From Clostridiales bacterium (GTDB lineage Bacteria > Acidobacteriota > Aminicenantia > Aminicenantales > UBA8522), in contig JARYMI010000027.1 of the NCBI GenBank assembly GCA_029907205.1, positions 1 through 40,464 on the forward strand: a DNA stretch of 40,464 nucleotides, written 5' to 3'. The stretch's first letter is position 1. Each line of letters opens with the position of its first letter. The notes below the pieces were generated by a model, which saw only the letters and a program-made list of their open reading frames with translations, was not told the DNA's origin and searched no databases. The position numbers and the translations under genes were made by a program. Shown here one piece after another: positions 33,069 through 40,464 of this stretch.

Positions 33069-36000
33069 TTAAAGGGTCAGCTTCCAGGCGCCGGCTTCCT
33101 TTTTAAGTATGCAAGTCTGCCGTCGGCCGGGCTGGATGACAACCTTTGTTTCGAGCGGCTGGGGGGCAAGAAGAATACGGAGCGTGTAAGTTCCTTCCTT
33201 GAGCTTGATTTCGTCGCCGCCGACAAGCCCGCGGCCGACTTCTTCGCCCTTTTCGTTAAGCACCGCATATTCGACTTTTAGTGTTTGCTCGAGCGCTGAA
33301 AGGAGTCCGGCGGCGTCCTGAGCGTCCAGATACCGCCCCTCTGTTGATTTGGCAATGGCTTCGAGCTCGGCCCGCGCTTCCTTTTCCTTGATATCGAAAC
33401 CGACGATGTGGACGCGGAGCTCGAGCCCGGAATTTTTGACGGCCGGGCCAATCGATTTGATATCGCCCCCGCAACTTTCAATCCCGTCTGTGACGAGGAT
33501 AATGGAGCCGTTTGGAATGGTCTCAAAATCTTTGATTGCCTCGAGGACAGAATAAACGAGCGGTGTCTTTCCCTTGAGCTGGATTTTGTTGATCGTTTCG
33601 ATGAGCCTGGCCTTGTCAAGGGGCCCGATCGGAGCAAGGAGTTCAGTATCCGTGCAGGCCCGCATGTCATTCAAGGCGTATCGGTGTCCATAGACCCGCA
33701 GCCCGACATTCATCGTCTGGGGCAAGCCGTTGATGATCTGAGCCAGCACCTTTCGGGCGATCGTGATCTTCGCTTCACCGCCAATCTGGCCCCACATGGA
33801 GTTCGAGGCGTCCAGAATGACCTCGACATTCTGGGCGGCCTCTTTCTCCGCACCCTTCTCAAAGTCCACTTTAAGCGCCCCTGAGCCGAGCCTTTTGACG
33901 GGCGACATATAAATCGGCACGTGGCCGCAACAGAACTCTAACATCAGGGCGGCCAGGGCGACGCGGTAAATATCATAGTTTTCCTCGCTTTCCGCTCCAT
34001 CCCAGCTTCCGTCCGGGTTCTGATGGTCAACGAGGAAACGGCACATCCAGTCTTTCCAGATGCGCCAGTCCTCGCCACCGGCGAGATACATCACCCGCGT
34101 TCCGTAATACCAGTAATAGAAGGGATAACCGTCTCCCGGCTCTTCGATGTTCCAGCGGGGCGGATGGTTTTGCATGAATCGGATGGCCGGGGGAACCATC
34201 GGGTCCTTGGGATAGCCGGAAAGCTGGAGGGAGAGAGCGCCCATCCCGGCTCGGGCGCAAGAATTGCCCATTTCTCCTGGCGAATCATAGCGAAACGACC
34301 CGTCTTCTTTCCCCTGAAGGGAACGGACAAACCGGGCCGCTGCCGGGAAGACATAATCAGGGATAACAAAGCCGGCATTTGCCGCAGCTTTTAGAGCGAG
34401 AATCTGCCAGCCGGTCAAAGAGATGTCCGAATCCGTGCTATCAGGATGGTAGCGCCAGCCACCGTAATACTGGGAGTCTGACTTTATCGGTCCTCGCAAC
34501 GTTTTTGGCTTGTGCTCCGTATTCTGGGACCGGATGATGAGCTCTATAGCTTCGCGAGCGATGGCCTCAAGGCTTTCGTCGTTCAAATCAGCCAAGGCTT
34601 CGACCAACCCCAACGTGGCGATGGCGTGCTGATACATGTTGTCGGTGCCAAGTGTTCCGCCGTATTTGTCTCCATCCTCCGAGCCTTCAGGATACTTGGA
34701 ACGCGGCATGAATTTGGATTTTAAGAAACCGAGCGCTTTCTGGATGCTAGACGAGTAGTCCTTCCCTGTGCATTGAGAACCGAGGAAAGCCATGATGGAC
34801 AACCCGGCGTAAGCCTGTTCGTAGTCTTCCCAGGCGCCGTCTTTTTGCTGGGTTGAAGCAAGATAATCAAGGGCTTTGATGAGCGCCTTCTGCACCTCTT
34901 CCTCGGTTGCCGGCGGTCTCTGGGGTTTTCCCACGTAGAGCGTATATTCAGCGCCGATATTTTCCCCGCCGCGGACTTTAACTTTCAAGTAATATGTCCC
35001 GGGCGCAAATTTCATCTTAACCATTTCCTCGCCCTGTCCATCCTGGCCAAACCATGAATAGCCGAGGCTCTTCTCCTTGGGGTCGAGGAGTTCGAAGCTG
35101 AACCGCACGCCAGGAACAGCAGAGACTGTCATGACGACTATGTCGACTCCGGGCGGAGGCACAGTGAGGACATAATAGTCCTCATCCCCCCCTTGATTGA
35201 CGCGTCCAGAAAAGGGAACATTAAGCTTGATCTCGTTCGCGCGCTTGATCTCATCGTTGGGCTCAGCTTCCATGCCCTCCTGCCAGGGGCCAAGCATGCG
35301 GGTGCTGAGAGTGTAGGGGCTGGCGATGTTTTTCTGATTGCCTCTGACATGGATAAAGTAAACTCCCTGGCTGACGACAAAATAGGGAATCGACTCCGGC
35401 TCGCCCTTGTCCCCGTCGTTGGCGTCCCAGAGTCTTTTGCCTTCTTTGTCATAAATTTCCACCCGGCCATCCGTACCAGGAACGCCGCTGAGGTCAACCT
35501 GGATGAGGTTTTTTCCCGGTTTGTCGACGATGAGCCTGAAATAATCCTTATCCCCCTTAGCTTGATAATACCCCTGGACACTTTGACCGAGGCGGATTTC
35601 GGTGGCTGTTTCGCGGCTGTTGTTCGGTTCAGCCTCCAGTCCTTCCTGCCATGGCCCGAAGATTTTCGTGCTCAGGGTGTAAGCGTCTTTGATGTTAATC
35701 TCTCGGGCAGAAACCTCGACATAATAGACGCCTTCGTCGAGGGCCAGGTTGAAGACGGATTCGGCGCCGTCCACGTCCGTATCGTCGACGCTCCAGATGC
35801 GGCTTCCTTTCTCGTTATAAACATCGAATTCGCTATCAACGCCAGGAACGGCCGAGAGGTCGATTTGAACGAGGATTTTTCCGGGCTTATCGTTGATCAG
35901 CCTGAACCAATCGTCGTCATTTTTTTGTTGGAAATAACCATGAGTACTTTGTCCTATTTTTAGCTCGTTAGCCCTTTCGCGACTATTGTTAGGTTCCAAC

Positions 36001-36467
36001 TCCCAACCTTCCTTCCACGGCCCGGTGATTTTTGTTATCAGGTTGTACTTTTCTGGAGTAGCTTTTCCAGAGCAATAGACCCGGATGAAATAGAACCCAG
36101 GCTCAACAGGAAAATGGGTCAGGGATTCAGGCTCATTTTTTGATGTGTCGTTGATTTCGGCAAGCCTTTGATTATTGGAATCATAGATGGAGAAATAGGT
36201 ATCGACCTCGGGAATGGCGCTGACTTCGACCTTAAGATAATTCTTGCCTGATTTATCAACGACGAGCTTGAACCAATCCTCATCGTAGTCTTTCTGGACG
36301 CCGGCCTCGACACTTTCCCCGACGCGGATTTCCTGGGCCTGCTCGCGGTTGTCGTTCGGCTCGACTTCTTTCTTGACCTGGGCCAATCCGCTGGAAAAAA
36401 GAAAAAGAAAAGCCATCGCCGGTATTAAAAAGAGGAGAAAGAAACCATTTCTTTTTTTATCCCACAT
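33069..36467 (-). CDS. Secreted PPC-repeat / terpenoid-cyclase-like toroid / VWA protein
   Basis: A 1132-residue exported protein with an unusual domain order. A signal peptide (1-30) is followed by four tandem PPC-like beta-sandwich repeats, each opening with an E(P/A)EPN motif, at 36, 157, 279 and 402, with a spacing of 121-123 residues. An alpha/alpha toroid at about 520-855 resembles prenyltransferase/squalene-cyclase repeats (QKDGAWEDYEQAYAGLS, GWQILALKAAANAG, NPDGSWDGAES). A von Willebrand A domain spans 880-1062 with the MIDAS residues D886, S888, S890, T968 and D994, and a short beta-rich tail of about 70 residues ends the protein. The ATG at 36467 has GGAGG at 8-base spacing. No catalytic acid of a true cyclase (DxDD) is visible. 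Function unknown; adhesion or surface complex assembly is a guess. Confidence 0.85.
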   Translation of the reverse strand: MWDKKRNGFFLLFLIPAMAFLFLFSSGLAQVKKEVEPNDNREQAQEIRVGESVEAGVQKDYDEDWFKLVVDKSGKNYLKVEVSAIPEVDTYFSIYDSNNQRLAEINDTSKNEPESLTHFPVEPGFYFIRVYCSGKATPEKYNLITKITGPWKEGWELEPNNSRERANELKIGQSTHGYFQQKNDDDWFRLINDKPGKILVQIDLSAVPGVDSEFDVYNEKGSRIWSVDDTDVDGAESVFNLALDEGVYYVEVSAREINIKDAYTLSTKIFGPWQEGLEAEPNNSRETATEIRLGQSVQGYYQAKGDKDYFRLIVDKPGKNLIQVDLSGVPGTDGRVEIYDKEGKRLWDANDGDKGEPESIPYFVVSQGVYFIHVRGNQKNIASPYTLSTRMLGPWQEGMEAEPNDEIKRANEIKLNVPFSGRVNQGGDEDYYVLTVPPPGVDIVVMTVSAVPGVRFSFELLDPKEKSLGYSWFGQDGQGEEMVKMKFAPGTYYLKVKVRGGENIGAEYTLYVGKPQRPPATEEEVQKALIKALDYLASTQQKDGAWEDYEQAYAGLSIMAFLGSQCTGKDYSSSIQKALGFLKSKFMPRSKYPEGSEDGDKYGGTLGTDNMYQHAIATLGLVEALADLNDESLEAIAREAIELIIRSQNTEHKPKTLRGPIKSDSQYYGGWRYHPDSTDSDISLTGWQILALKAAANAGFVIPDYVFPAAARFVRSLQGKEDGSFRYDSPGEMGNSCARAGMGALSLQLSGYPKDPMVPPAIRFMQNHPPRWNIEEPGDGYPFYYWYYGTRVMYLAGGEDWRIWKDWMCRFLVDHQNPDGSWDGAESEENYDIYRVALAALMLEFCCGHVPIYMSPVKRLGSGALKVDFEKGAEKEAAQNVEVILDASNSMWGQIGGEAKITIARKVLAQIINGLPQTMNVGLRVYGHRYALNDMRACTDTELLAPIGPLDKARLIETINKIQLKGKTPLVYSVLEAIKDFETIPNGSIILVTDGIESCGGDIKSIGPAVKNSGLELRVHIVGFDIKEKEARAELEAIAKSTEGRYLDAQDAAGLLSALEQTLKVEYAVLNEKGEEVGRGLVGGDEIKLKEGTYTLRILLAPQPLETKVVIQPGRRQTCILKKEAGAWKLTL

Positions 36468-36491
36468 TTCCGCCACCTCCTTCTTGCCTTA

Positions 36492-36519
36492 ATTATATAA
36501 ATGATGTAGGCGGAGTCAA
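36492..36519 (-). promoter_or_regulatory. Predicted promoter of the PPC-toroid-VWA gene
   Basis: Minus strand TTGACT (36514-36519), 16 bases, then TATAAT (36492-36497). The same GTTGACTCC core occurs at the tldD copy 2 and NYN promoters. Confidence 0.6.
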
Positions 36520-36783
36520 CAAGCCTGAAATTGTCGGTAGGATTTTCGTCTGCCGAAAAAAACGATTCTGCCGCGATGCACCTCCAGCGAAGACGCGAAG
36601 AAATTGTTCTATTTCTTCACCCGGAGGCCGAGCTCATCGACAGGAAGACAATATCCTCTTCCCTTATAGACCTCCCTCCTCTCATGAAAACACCTGACAA
36701 ATATTATTATTATCTATAAACATTAAGCTAAGGTTGAGGAGTTTTTAGCTGTATTTTATTAAGAATTCAGAAGAGAGAGGTGC
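36520..36783. other. Intergenic stretch, no recognisable gene
   Basis: Between the VWA promoter and the HTH gene I see only a short TTG-started frame (36531-36719) with no recognisable family and no ribosome-binding site. An A/T-rich stretch at 36690-36725 contains CTGACA and TATAAA 15 bases apart. These could be a weak promoter for the HTH gene. Confidence 0.3.
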
Positions 36784-36989
36784 ATGAAGATGATAACAGC
36801 CGACGTTCTGACAATCGACGAGCTGTCTATCTGAAGATTCCGAAGTCAACGCTTTATAAGCTCGTTCGAGAAGGAAAGATTCCTTCCCAGAAAATCGGCC
36901 GACACTGGCGTTTCCAGAAAGGAGCCATTGATAACTGGCTCTCCGAAGTTCGGATTAATAAGACAGGTTCTGAAGGAGCACGGCAATGA
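36784..36989 (+). pseudogene. Excisionase-type helix-turn-helix protein, frameshifted
   Basis: The frame from ATG 36784 (SD GAGAGAGG) reads MKMITADVLTIDELSI and stops. The minus-one frame continues at once with YLKIPKSTLYKLVREGKIPS, then QKIGRHWRFQ to 36989. Joined, this is a MerR-like excisionase/HTH_17 protein of about 68 residues. The break lies in TCTATCTGAAG. Restoring one lost TATC unit would give ELSIYLK, the family's usual spacing. It may be a real frameshift, a slippage-prone site or a sequencing error. Such genes often sit at the edge of mobile islands or beside restriction-modification genes. Confidence 0.75.
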
Positions 36990-37107
36990 TGCATCCTATT
37001 GCCAACGGATTCCCTTGGATGATGAGCCAAAATGTCTTGTTATGCCGTCGTTTCTTTATGCAGGCGGCCATCGGCATAATCCGTATCCTCATAACAAAGA
37101 AGTAATC

Positions 37108-38829
37108 ATGCGAGAACTGTCTGAAATCCGCTCGCTGCTGGATGAACTGGAACATCGCTCAGCGGATTCCCTTGAAGCTCAGGACCTGGATTTCAAACGC
37201 TGGGAATCTCGAAGTATGGACAAGGCCAGCATAAAGGCGGTCGTCAATATGGCCATCTGCATGGCTAACGGTGGGGGAGGGATCGTTGTCTTCGGCATAG
37301 ATGATAAAGCGATTGGGCGAAAAAAAGCGATTCTCGGTGTCCCGCCGGAAGTAGATATAAATCGACTCAAGCAGGCGGTCTATGACTCGACTGAGCCAAA
37401 ATTGACGCCAGTCTTTCAAGGACTCCTTGTCCCCGAAGGAACGGGCCGGCTTATCGTCATGCATATCTATCAGGGTCTGCCTCCCTATACAGATACTAAG
37501 GGGCAGGGTACTATCAGAATCGGTAAGGATTGCCAGCCTTTAACCGGAACCCTTCGGCGTAAGATGATGATTGAAACCGGAGAGACAGATTTTACAGCAA
37601 GCCCCGTTCCTGGACCGATAGAATCACTCATTTCCCCTTCGGCGATGGAGCGCCTCCGCGGTGAAGCGGCAAAAGAAAAAGCCCCTGAGGACCTTCTGAG
37701 AAAAACAGACCGCGATCTCCTCCGTGCAATCGGGCTTATCCGGGATGGCCGCTTGCTTCGGGCCGGTCTTCTTCTCGCCGGCAGCCCAGAGGCAATTCGT
37801 GAACATTTCCCTGGCTATGTCTGGACCCATATCCGTATGGTTAGTGATACTGATTACATAGACCGAGGCGACGGGAATGACGCTATCCCCGTGGCTCTCG
37901 AACGGATTCTTGACCGGATTATGGCCGATAATCCCATCACGACTATAAAACAAGCTCTATTTCATTTTGAAATCCGGACATATCCTGAAATAGCCCTCCG
38001 GGAAGCGCTTCTTAATGCGCTTGTCCATGCGGATTACCGCATCCATGGTCCGATCCTCATCAAACAGTTTAAGGATCGCCTGGAAATCAGTAATCCCGGC
38101 GGGCTTCCAGGCGGCATTACGCCTGAGAATATCCTCCGCCATGAACCGGTGTCGCGAAACCCAACTCTCGTCGACGCGCTTACGCGGCTTCGTCTTGTAA
38201 ACCGCAGTAACCTCGGTGTGCGTCGGATGTACCAGGCTTTGCTCATCGAAGGCAAGGAGCCTCCTAAAATCTTGGATGAAGGCGGGGCTGTTCGCGTCAT
38301 CTTCCGCGCGAGTGAGCTTTCGGTTCCCTTCCGCATGTTCATCGCCGAAGAAGCCGAACGTGGGTGCTTGCTATCCGTCGAACATCTCCTTATCATCCAG
38401 CATCTTTTGCGGCATCCAGAGATCGATACAGAAACAGCAGCCAAAATCACCCAGCAAACTGAGCCAGACGCTCGAGAAACGTTGAACCACATGGGGATCG
38501 ATTTCGGTTACTTGGAGCGCGGCGGCACCGGCCGAAGCACCTACTGGATGCTGCGGCCCGACTTGTATCGACGGCTCTCCTCTGTCGGCCATCCTGAGAG
38601 AGCCCGCCGCATCGATTGGGAAGCAGCCAAAACCCGCGTGCTGAGCGTATTGCGCGAAAGTGCGAGGAGAAAAGAACCCGGATTAACGAATGCGGAAATT
38701 CGCAAAATAACCCGCTTTGGTCGGTCTCAAGTTAAGCGATTAATGGCAGAGTTGGCACATGAAGATACTGCCTTCAGGGAAGGGCGTGGTCGGGGCGCGA
38801 AATGGCTCTTCAAGGAAGAGAGAACCTAA
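37108..38829 (+). CDS. AlbA_2 / GHKL-like ATP-binding protein with C-terminal HTH
   Basis: A protein of 573 residues from ATG 37108. An AlbA_2 (Schlafen-type, PF04326) domain lies near residues 20-150 (WESRSMDKASIKAVV, then NGGGGIVVFGIDD). A HATPase_c_4/RecG-C-like region follows at about 290-410 (ALREALLNALVHADYR, LEISNPGGLPGGI, RNPTLVDALTRL, SNLGVRRMYQALL). The C-terminal part looks like winged-helix regulatory segments. The open frame extends to 36928, but that part overlaps the HTH gene and looks non-native. Such proteins are putative DNA-binding regulators often found in defence islands. It precedes a mod gene separated by a palindrome-rich spacer. Function inferred. Confidence 0.8.
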   Translation: MRELSEIRSLLDELEHRSADSLEAQDLDFKRWESRSMDKASIKAVVNMAICMANGGGGIVVFGIDDKAIGRKKAILGVPPEVDINRLKQAVYDSTEPKLTPVFQGLLVPEGTGRLIVMHIYQGLPPYTDTKGQGTIRIGKDCQPLTGTLRRKMMIETGETDFTASPVPGPIESLISPSAMERLRGEAAKEKAPEDLLRKTDRDLLRAIGLIRDGRLLRAGLLLAGSPEAIREHFPGYVWTHIRMVSDTDYIDRGDGNDAIPVALERILDRIMADNPITTIKQALFHFEIRTYPEIALREALLNALVHADYRIHGPILIKQFKDRLEISNPGGLPGGITPENILRHEPVSRNPTLVDALTRLRLVNRSNLGVRRMYQALLIEGKEPPKILDEGGAVRVIFRASELSVPFRMFIAEEAERGCLLSVEHLLIIQHLLRHPEIDTETAAKITQQTEPDARETLNHMGIDFGYLERGGTGRSTYWMLRPDLYRRLSSVGHPERARRIDWEAAKTRVLSVLRESARRKEPGLTNAEIRKITRFGRSQVKRLMAELAHEDTAFREGRGRGAKWLFKEERT

Positions 38830-38985
38830 ATGGCTTATATAAATGAAGTGCGCCATTTTTTGAGCCATTTCTTGACAGAAATGGAATATATAATGGCCCT
38901 GGGCCATTTTTTGGACATTAAAAGCTGGCTATGCGCAGCTTTATGATCTTGCGCATAAGATTGAGCATGAAGACTTATAAATGGC
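38828..38985. promoter_or_regulatory. Operator-like array before the mod remnant
   Basis: Half-sites of the type AAATGGC/GCCATTT recur at 38828, 38852, 38864, 38878, 38892, 38902 and 38979. Two form exact palindromes: CCATTTC-TTGACA-GAAATGG (38865-38884), and AATGGCCCTGGGCCATT (38892-38908), whose one-base centre rules out a normal hairpin. A separate TATGCGCA/TGCGCATA pair lies at 38930-38957. The density and symmetry indicate protein binding sites, probably for autoregulation of the mod gene or the AlbA_2 protein. Confidence 0.7.
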
Positions 38986-39004
38986 ATAAACAATGGAGTA
39001 GCCG

Positions 39005-40186
39005 ATGAACGCTCTGACCAAATTTCAGGACCTTTTGCGTGAGCTTTTCCAATTTGATTGCGCCGACCTGGACTTCGGCATCTATCGCATAATGAACCAC
39101 AAACGCGACGTCATTGAGAACTTCATCACGAATTCTCTTCCCCAGGTAGTCACCGAAGAGCTGAGTCGCGACGCGCTGGCCGAGGAATCGCAGGCAGCCC
39201 GGGAATTACACGAGGTTGACGCCCGGATAAAAGAGACACTTGGTTCAGATGCCCTGGATACCGAAGGCAACCTGGCCGTCTCCTATAAGGAAACGCCGCT
39301 GGGGGAAAAATACCTGAGTTTAAAGGCCAAAGTAGCCGGCGTCCGCAATCGCGAGGCCATTGAAACCGCCATCTACAATCATTTATATGCCTTCTTTAGC
39401 CGCTATTATCAGGACGGAGATTTCATCTCCAAGCGCCGCTACTCAAAGCGTGAGCGCTATGCCATTCCCTACAACGGCGAGGAAGTTTATCTCCACTGGG
39501 CCAATCATGACCAGTACTATATCAAAACGGCCGAATATTTCACCGATTATGCTTTCACAGCTCCGAATGACGTGAGCGTGCACTTCAAGCTTCAGGCCGC
39601 CGACGTTGAGCAGAATAATGTCAAGGGCGAGAAGCGTTTCTTCCTGCCCCGCCTCGGCGAAATCTCCTGGGAAGAACCGGCAAGCCGTCTCACCATCCCC
39701 TTTGAATTCCGGCCCCTTACTGAGCAAGAGACAATTTCTTACGGTCAAAAAAATCAACAAGAGGCAATTATCACCAAAGCTCTGGAGGAAATTCCCAAAC
39801 GGTTGTCTCCAAAAACCGCCTCTCGCGCGTTGGCGGCCCTGACTACAGAACGTCATAAGACGGCTGAGGGAAAATCGGTTAGCTTTCTCGAATATCACCT
39901 GCGGCAATACACACGCCGAAACACGTCTGATTTCTTCATCCACAAGGACCTCAAAGGCTTTCTTTCCCGCGAACTGGATTTTTATTTGAAGAACGAGGTT
40001 TTGAACCTGGACGAGATCAAAGCCTCGGGCGAGGAGCGGGCCGAGGGCTGGTTCCAGATGATGCGCCTCATCAAGAACGTGGGCGGCCGGATCATCGAAT
40101 TCCTCCACCAGATCGAAGAATTCCAGAAAATGATCTGGGAGAAGCGGAAATTCATCACCGAGACGAATTATTGCATTACGGTCTGA
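39005..40186 (+). pseudogene. Type III restriction-modification methyltransferase (Mod), N-terminal part only
   Basis: The 393 residues match the N-terminal region of the large type III Mod family (FQFDCADLDFGIYRIMNHKR, YNHLYAFFSRYYQDGDFISK, RNTSDFFIHKDLKGFLSREL, WEKRKFITETNYCITV). Intact members exceed 900 residues and continue into the catalytic DPPY and SAM-binding domain. Here a TGA follows CITV directly, and the next bases already encode the C-terminal helicase part of Res. The methyltransferase domain is therefore missing. The gene start is normal (ATG after a GGAGTAGCC site), so this is a truncated gene created by an internal deletion. Confidence 0.85.
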
Positions 40187-40464
40187 AAGCGGGTGGCGCA
40201 GAGGATTATTTTGGCCTTATTTATATCGGCGACACGAGCGCCTTCAAGAAGCTTGTCGAAGAAGATTCTACCGGCATAATGCTGGAAGAAGATGCTGTTT
40301 CAGGTTCATTGTTCAATGATATCGGAAGACCTGATACAACCCTCGAGATTCTTATCGGCGCCAAGAAGTTTATGGAAGGCTGGAATTCCTGGCGAGTTTC
40401 GGCAATGGGACTGCTCAATATCGGGCGTCAAGAAGGGTCACAAATTATCCAGTTGTTCGGGCGC
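40162..40464 (+). pseudogene. Type III restriction helicase (Res) C-terminal fragment, partial at window end
   Basis: In the frame shifted by two from the mod remnant the sequence reads LHYGLKAGGAEDYFGLIYIG and then LIGAKKFMEGWNSWRVSAMG, LLNIGRQEGSQIIQLFGR. This is the helicase motif V-VI region of type III Res proteins and runs off the window. It has no start codon of its own and overlaps the end of the mod remnant. The DEAD-box N-terminal half and motif I are absent, so no active restriction enzyme can be made from what is visible. Confidence 0.8.

Noticed and set aside
36531..36719. TTG-started 62-residue frame between the VWA gene and the HTH gene
   Set aside because: No ribosome-binding site, no family, and an A/T-run C-terminus (DKYYYYL). 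Probably non-coding.
36928..37107. 60-residue upstream extension of the AlbA_2 protein
   Set aside because: It overlaps the HTH gene, has no family similarity, and the domain begins shortly after the internal ATG at 37108. That ATG has only a weak ribosome-binding site, so some doubt remains.
38872..38894. TTGACA and TATAAT before the mod remnant read as a promoter
   Set aside because: The spacer is only 11 bases, too short for a sigma70 promoter. The TTGACA lies inside a palindrome, so I treat it as part of the operator array.

Overview
The window reads as chromosome of a Gram-negative (diderm), probably anaerobic bacterium. LPS inner-core synthesis (kdsB, kdsA, kdsD, kdsC) and a YidC with a large periplasmic domain indicate an outer membrane, and an aldehyde:ferredoxin oxidoreductase family enzyme suggests anaerobic redox metabolism. 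CarD, an extended Hfq-like protein, Tat-signal TldD proteins, a secreted 6-bladed beta-propeller protein and a secreted M28 peptidase together resemble Aminicenantota/Acidobacteriota-type genomes. That placement is my inference from gene style and is not proven.

Layout. 120-4332 (+): hfq-like, pdxA and a first tldD/tldE pair. 4355-8869 (-): carD-corC-smpB, then an AOR-family gene and a small coiled-coil ORF. 8967-11932 (+): the classic origin-proximal block rpmH-rnpA-yidD-yidC-jag. 12208-24637 (+): a very compact run mnmE-mnmG-parA-parB-bactofilin-kdsB-pyrG-kdsA-kdsD-kdsC-manB-manC, most genes overlapping by 1-47 bases. A near-consensus parS site lies in the 3' end of mnmG, directly before parA. 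24647-28881 (-): a beta-propeller protein and a second tldE/tldD pair, with a peroxiredoxin scrap between them. 29069-31840 (+): a NYN-LOTUS protein and the M28 peptidase. From about 31.8 kb the window becomes accessory: a VapBC-type toxin-antitoxin pair, a 1132-residue secreted protein with four PPC-like repeats, an alpha/alpha toroid and a VWA domain, then an island with a frameshifted excisionase-like HTH gene, an AlbA_2/GHKL-type regulator, and a type III restriction-modification locus collapsed by internal deletion.

How the genes fit together. The kds genes build and activate KDO. pyrG, lying between kdsB and kdsA, makes the CTP that KdsB uses. manB/manC supply GDP-mannose for glycans. 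ParA, ParB and parS segregate the origin, and bactofilin may scaffold the cell pole or envelope. YidC, Jag, YidD and RnpA form the usual membrane-insertion and RNA-processing block. dnaA, which often precedes rpmH, is replaced here by the divergent carD operon.

Several good sigma70-type promoters can be read directly, most using TTGACT or TTGACA as the -35. Those of carD and mnmE lie so close to the start codon that leaderless messages are likely. The best candidates for something new are the PPC-toroid-VWA protein, the dense AAATGGC/GCCATTT operator array between the AlbA_2 regulator and the mod remnant, the nested inverted repeats between jag and mnmE, and the two Tat-type TldD/TldE pairs. 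I found no tRNA, rRNA, CRISPR array or intact transposase.
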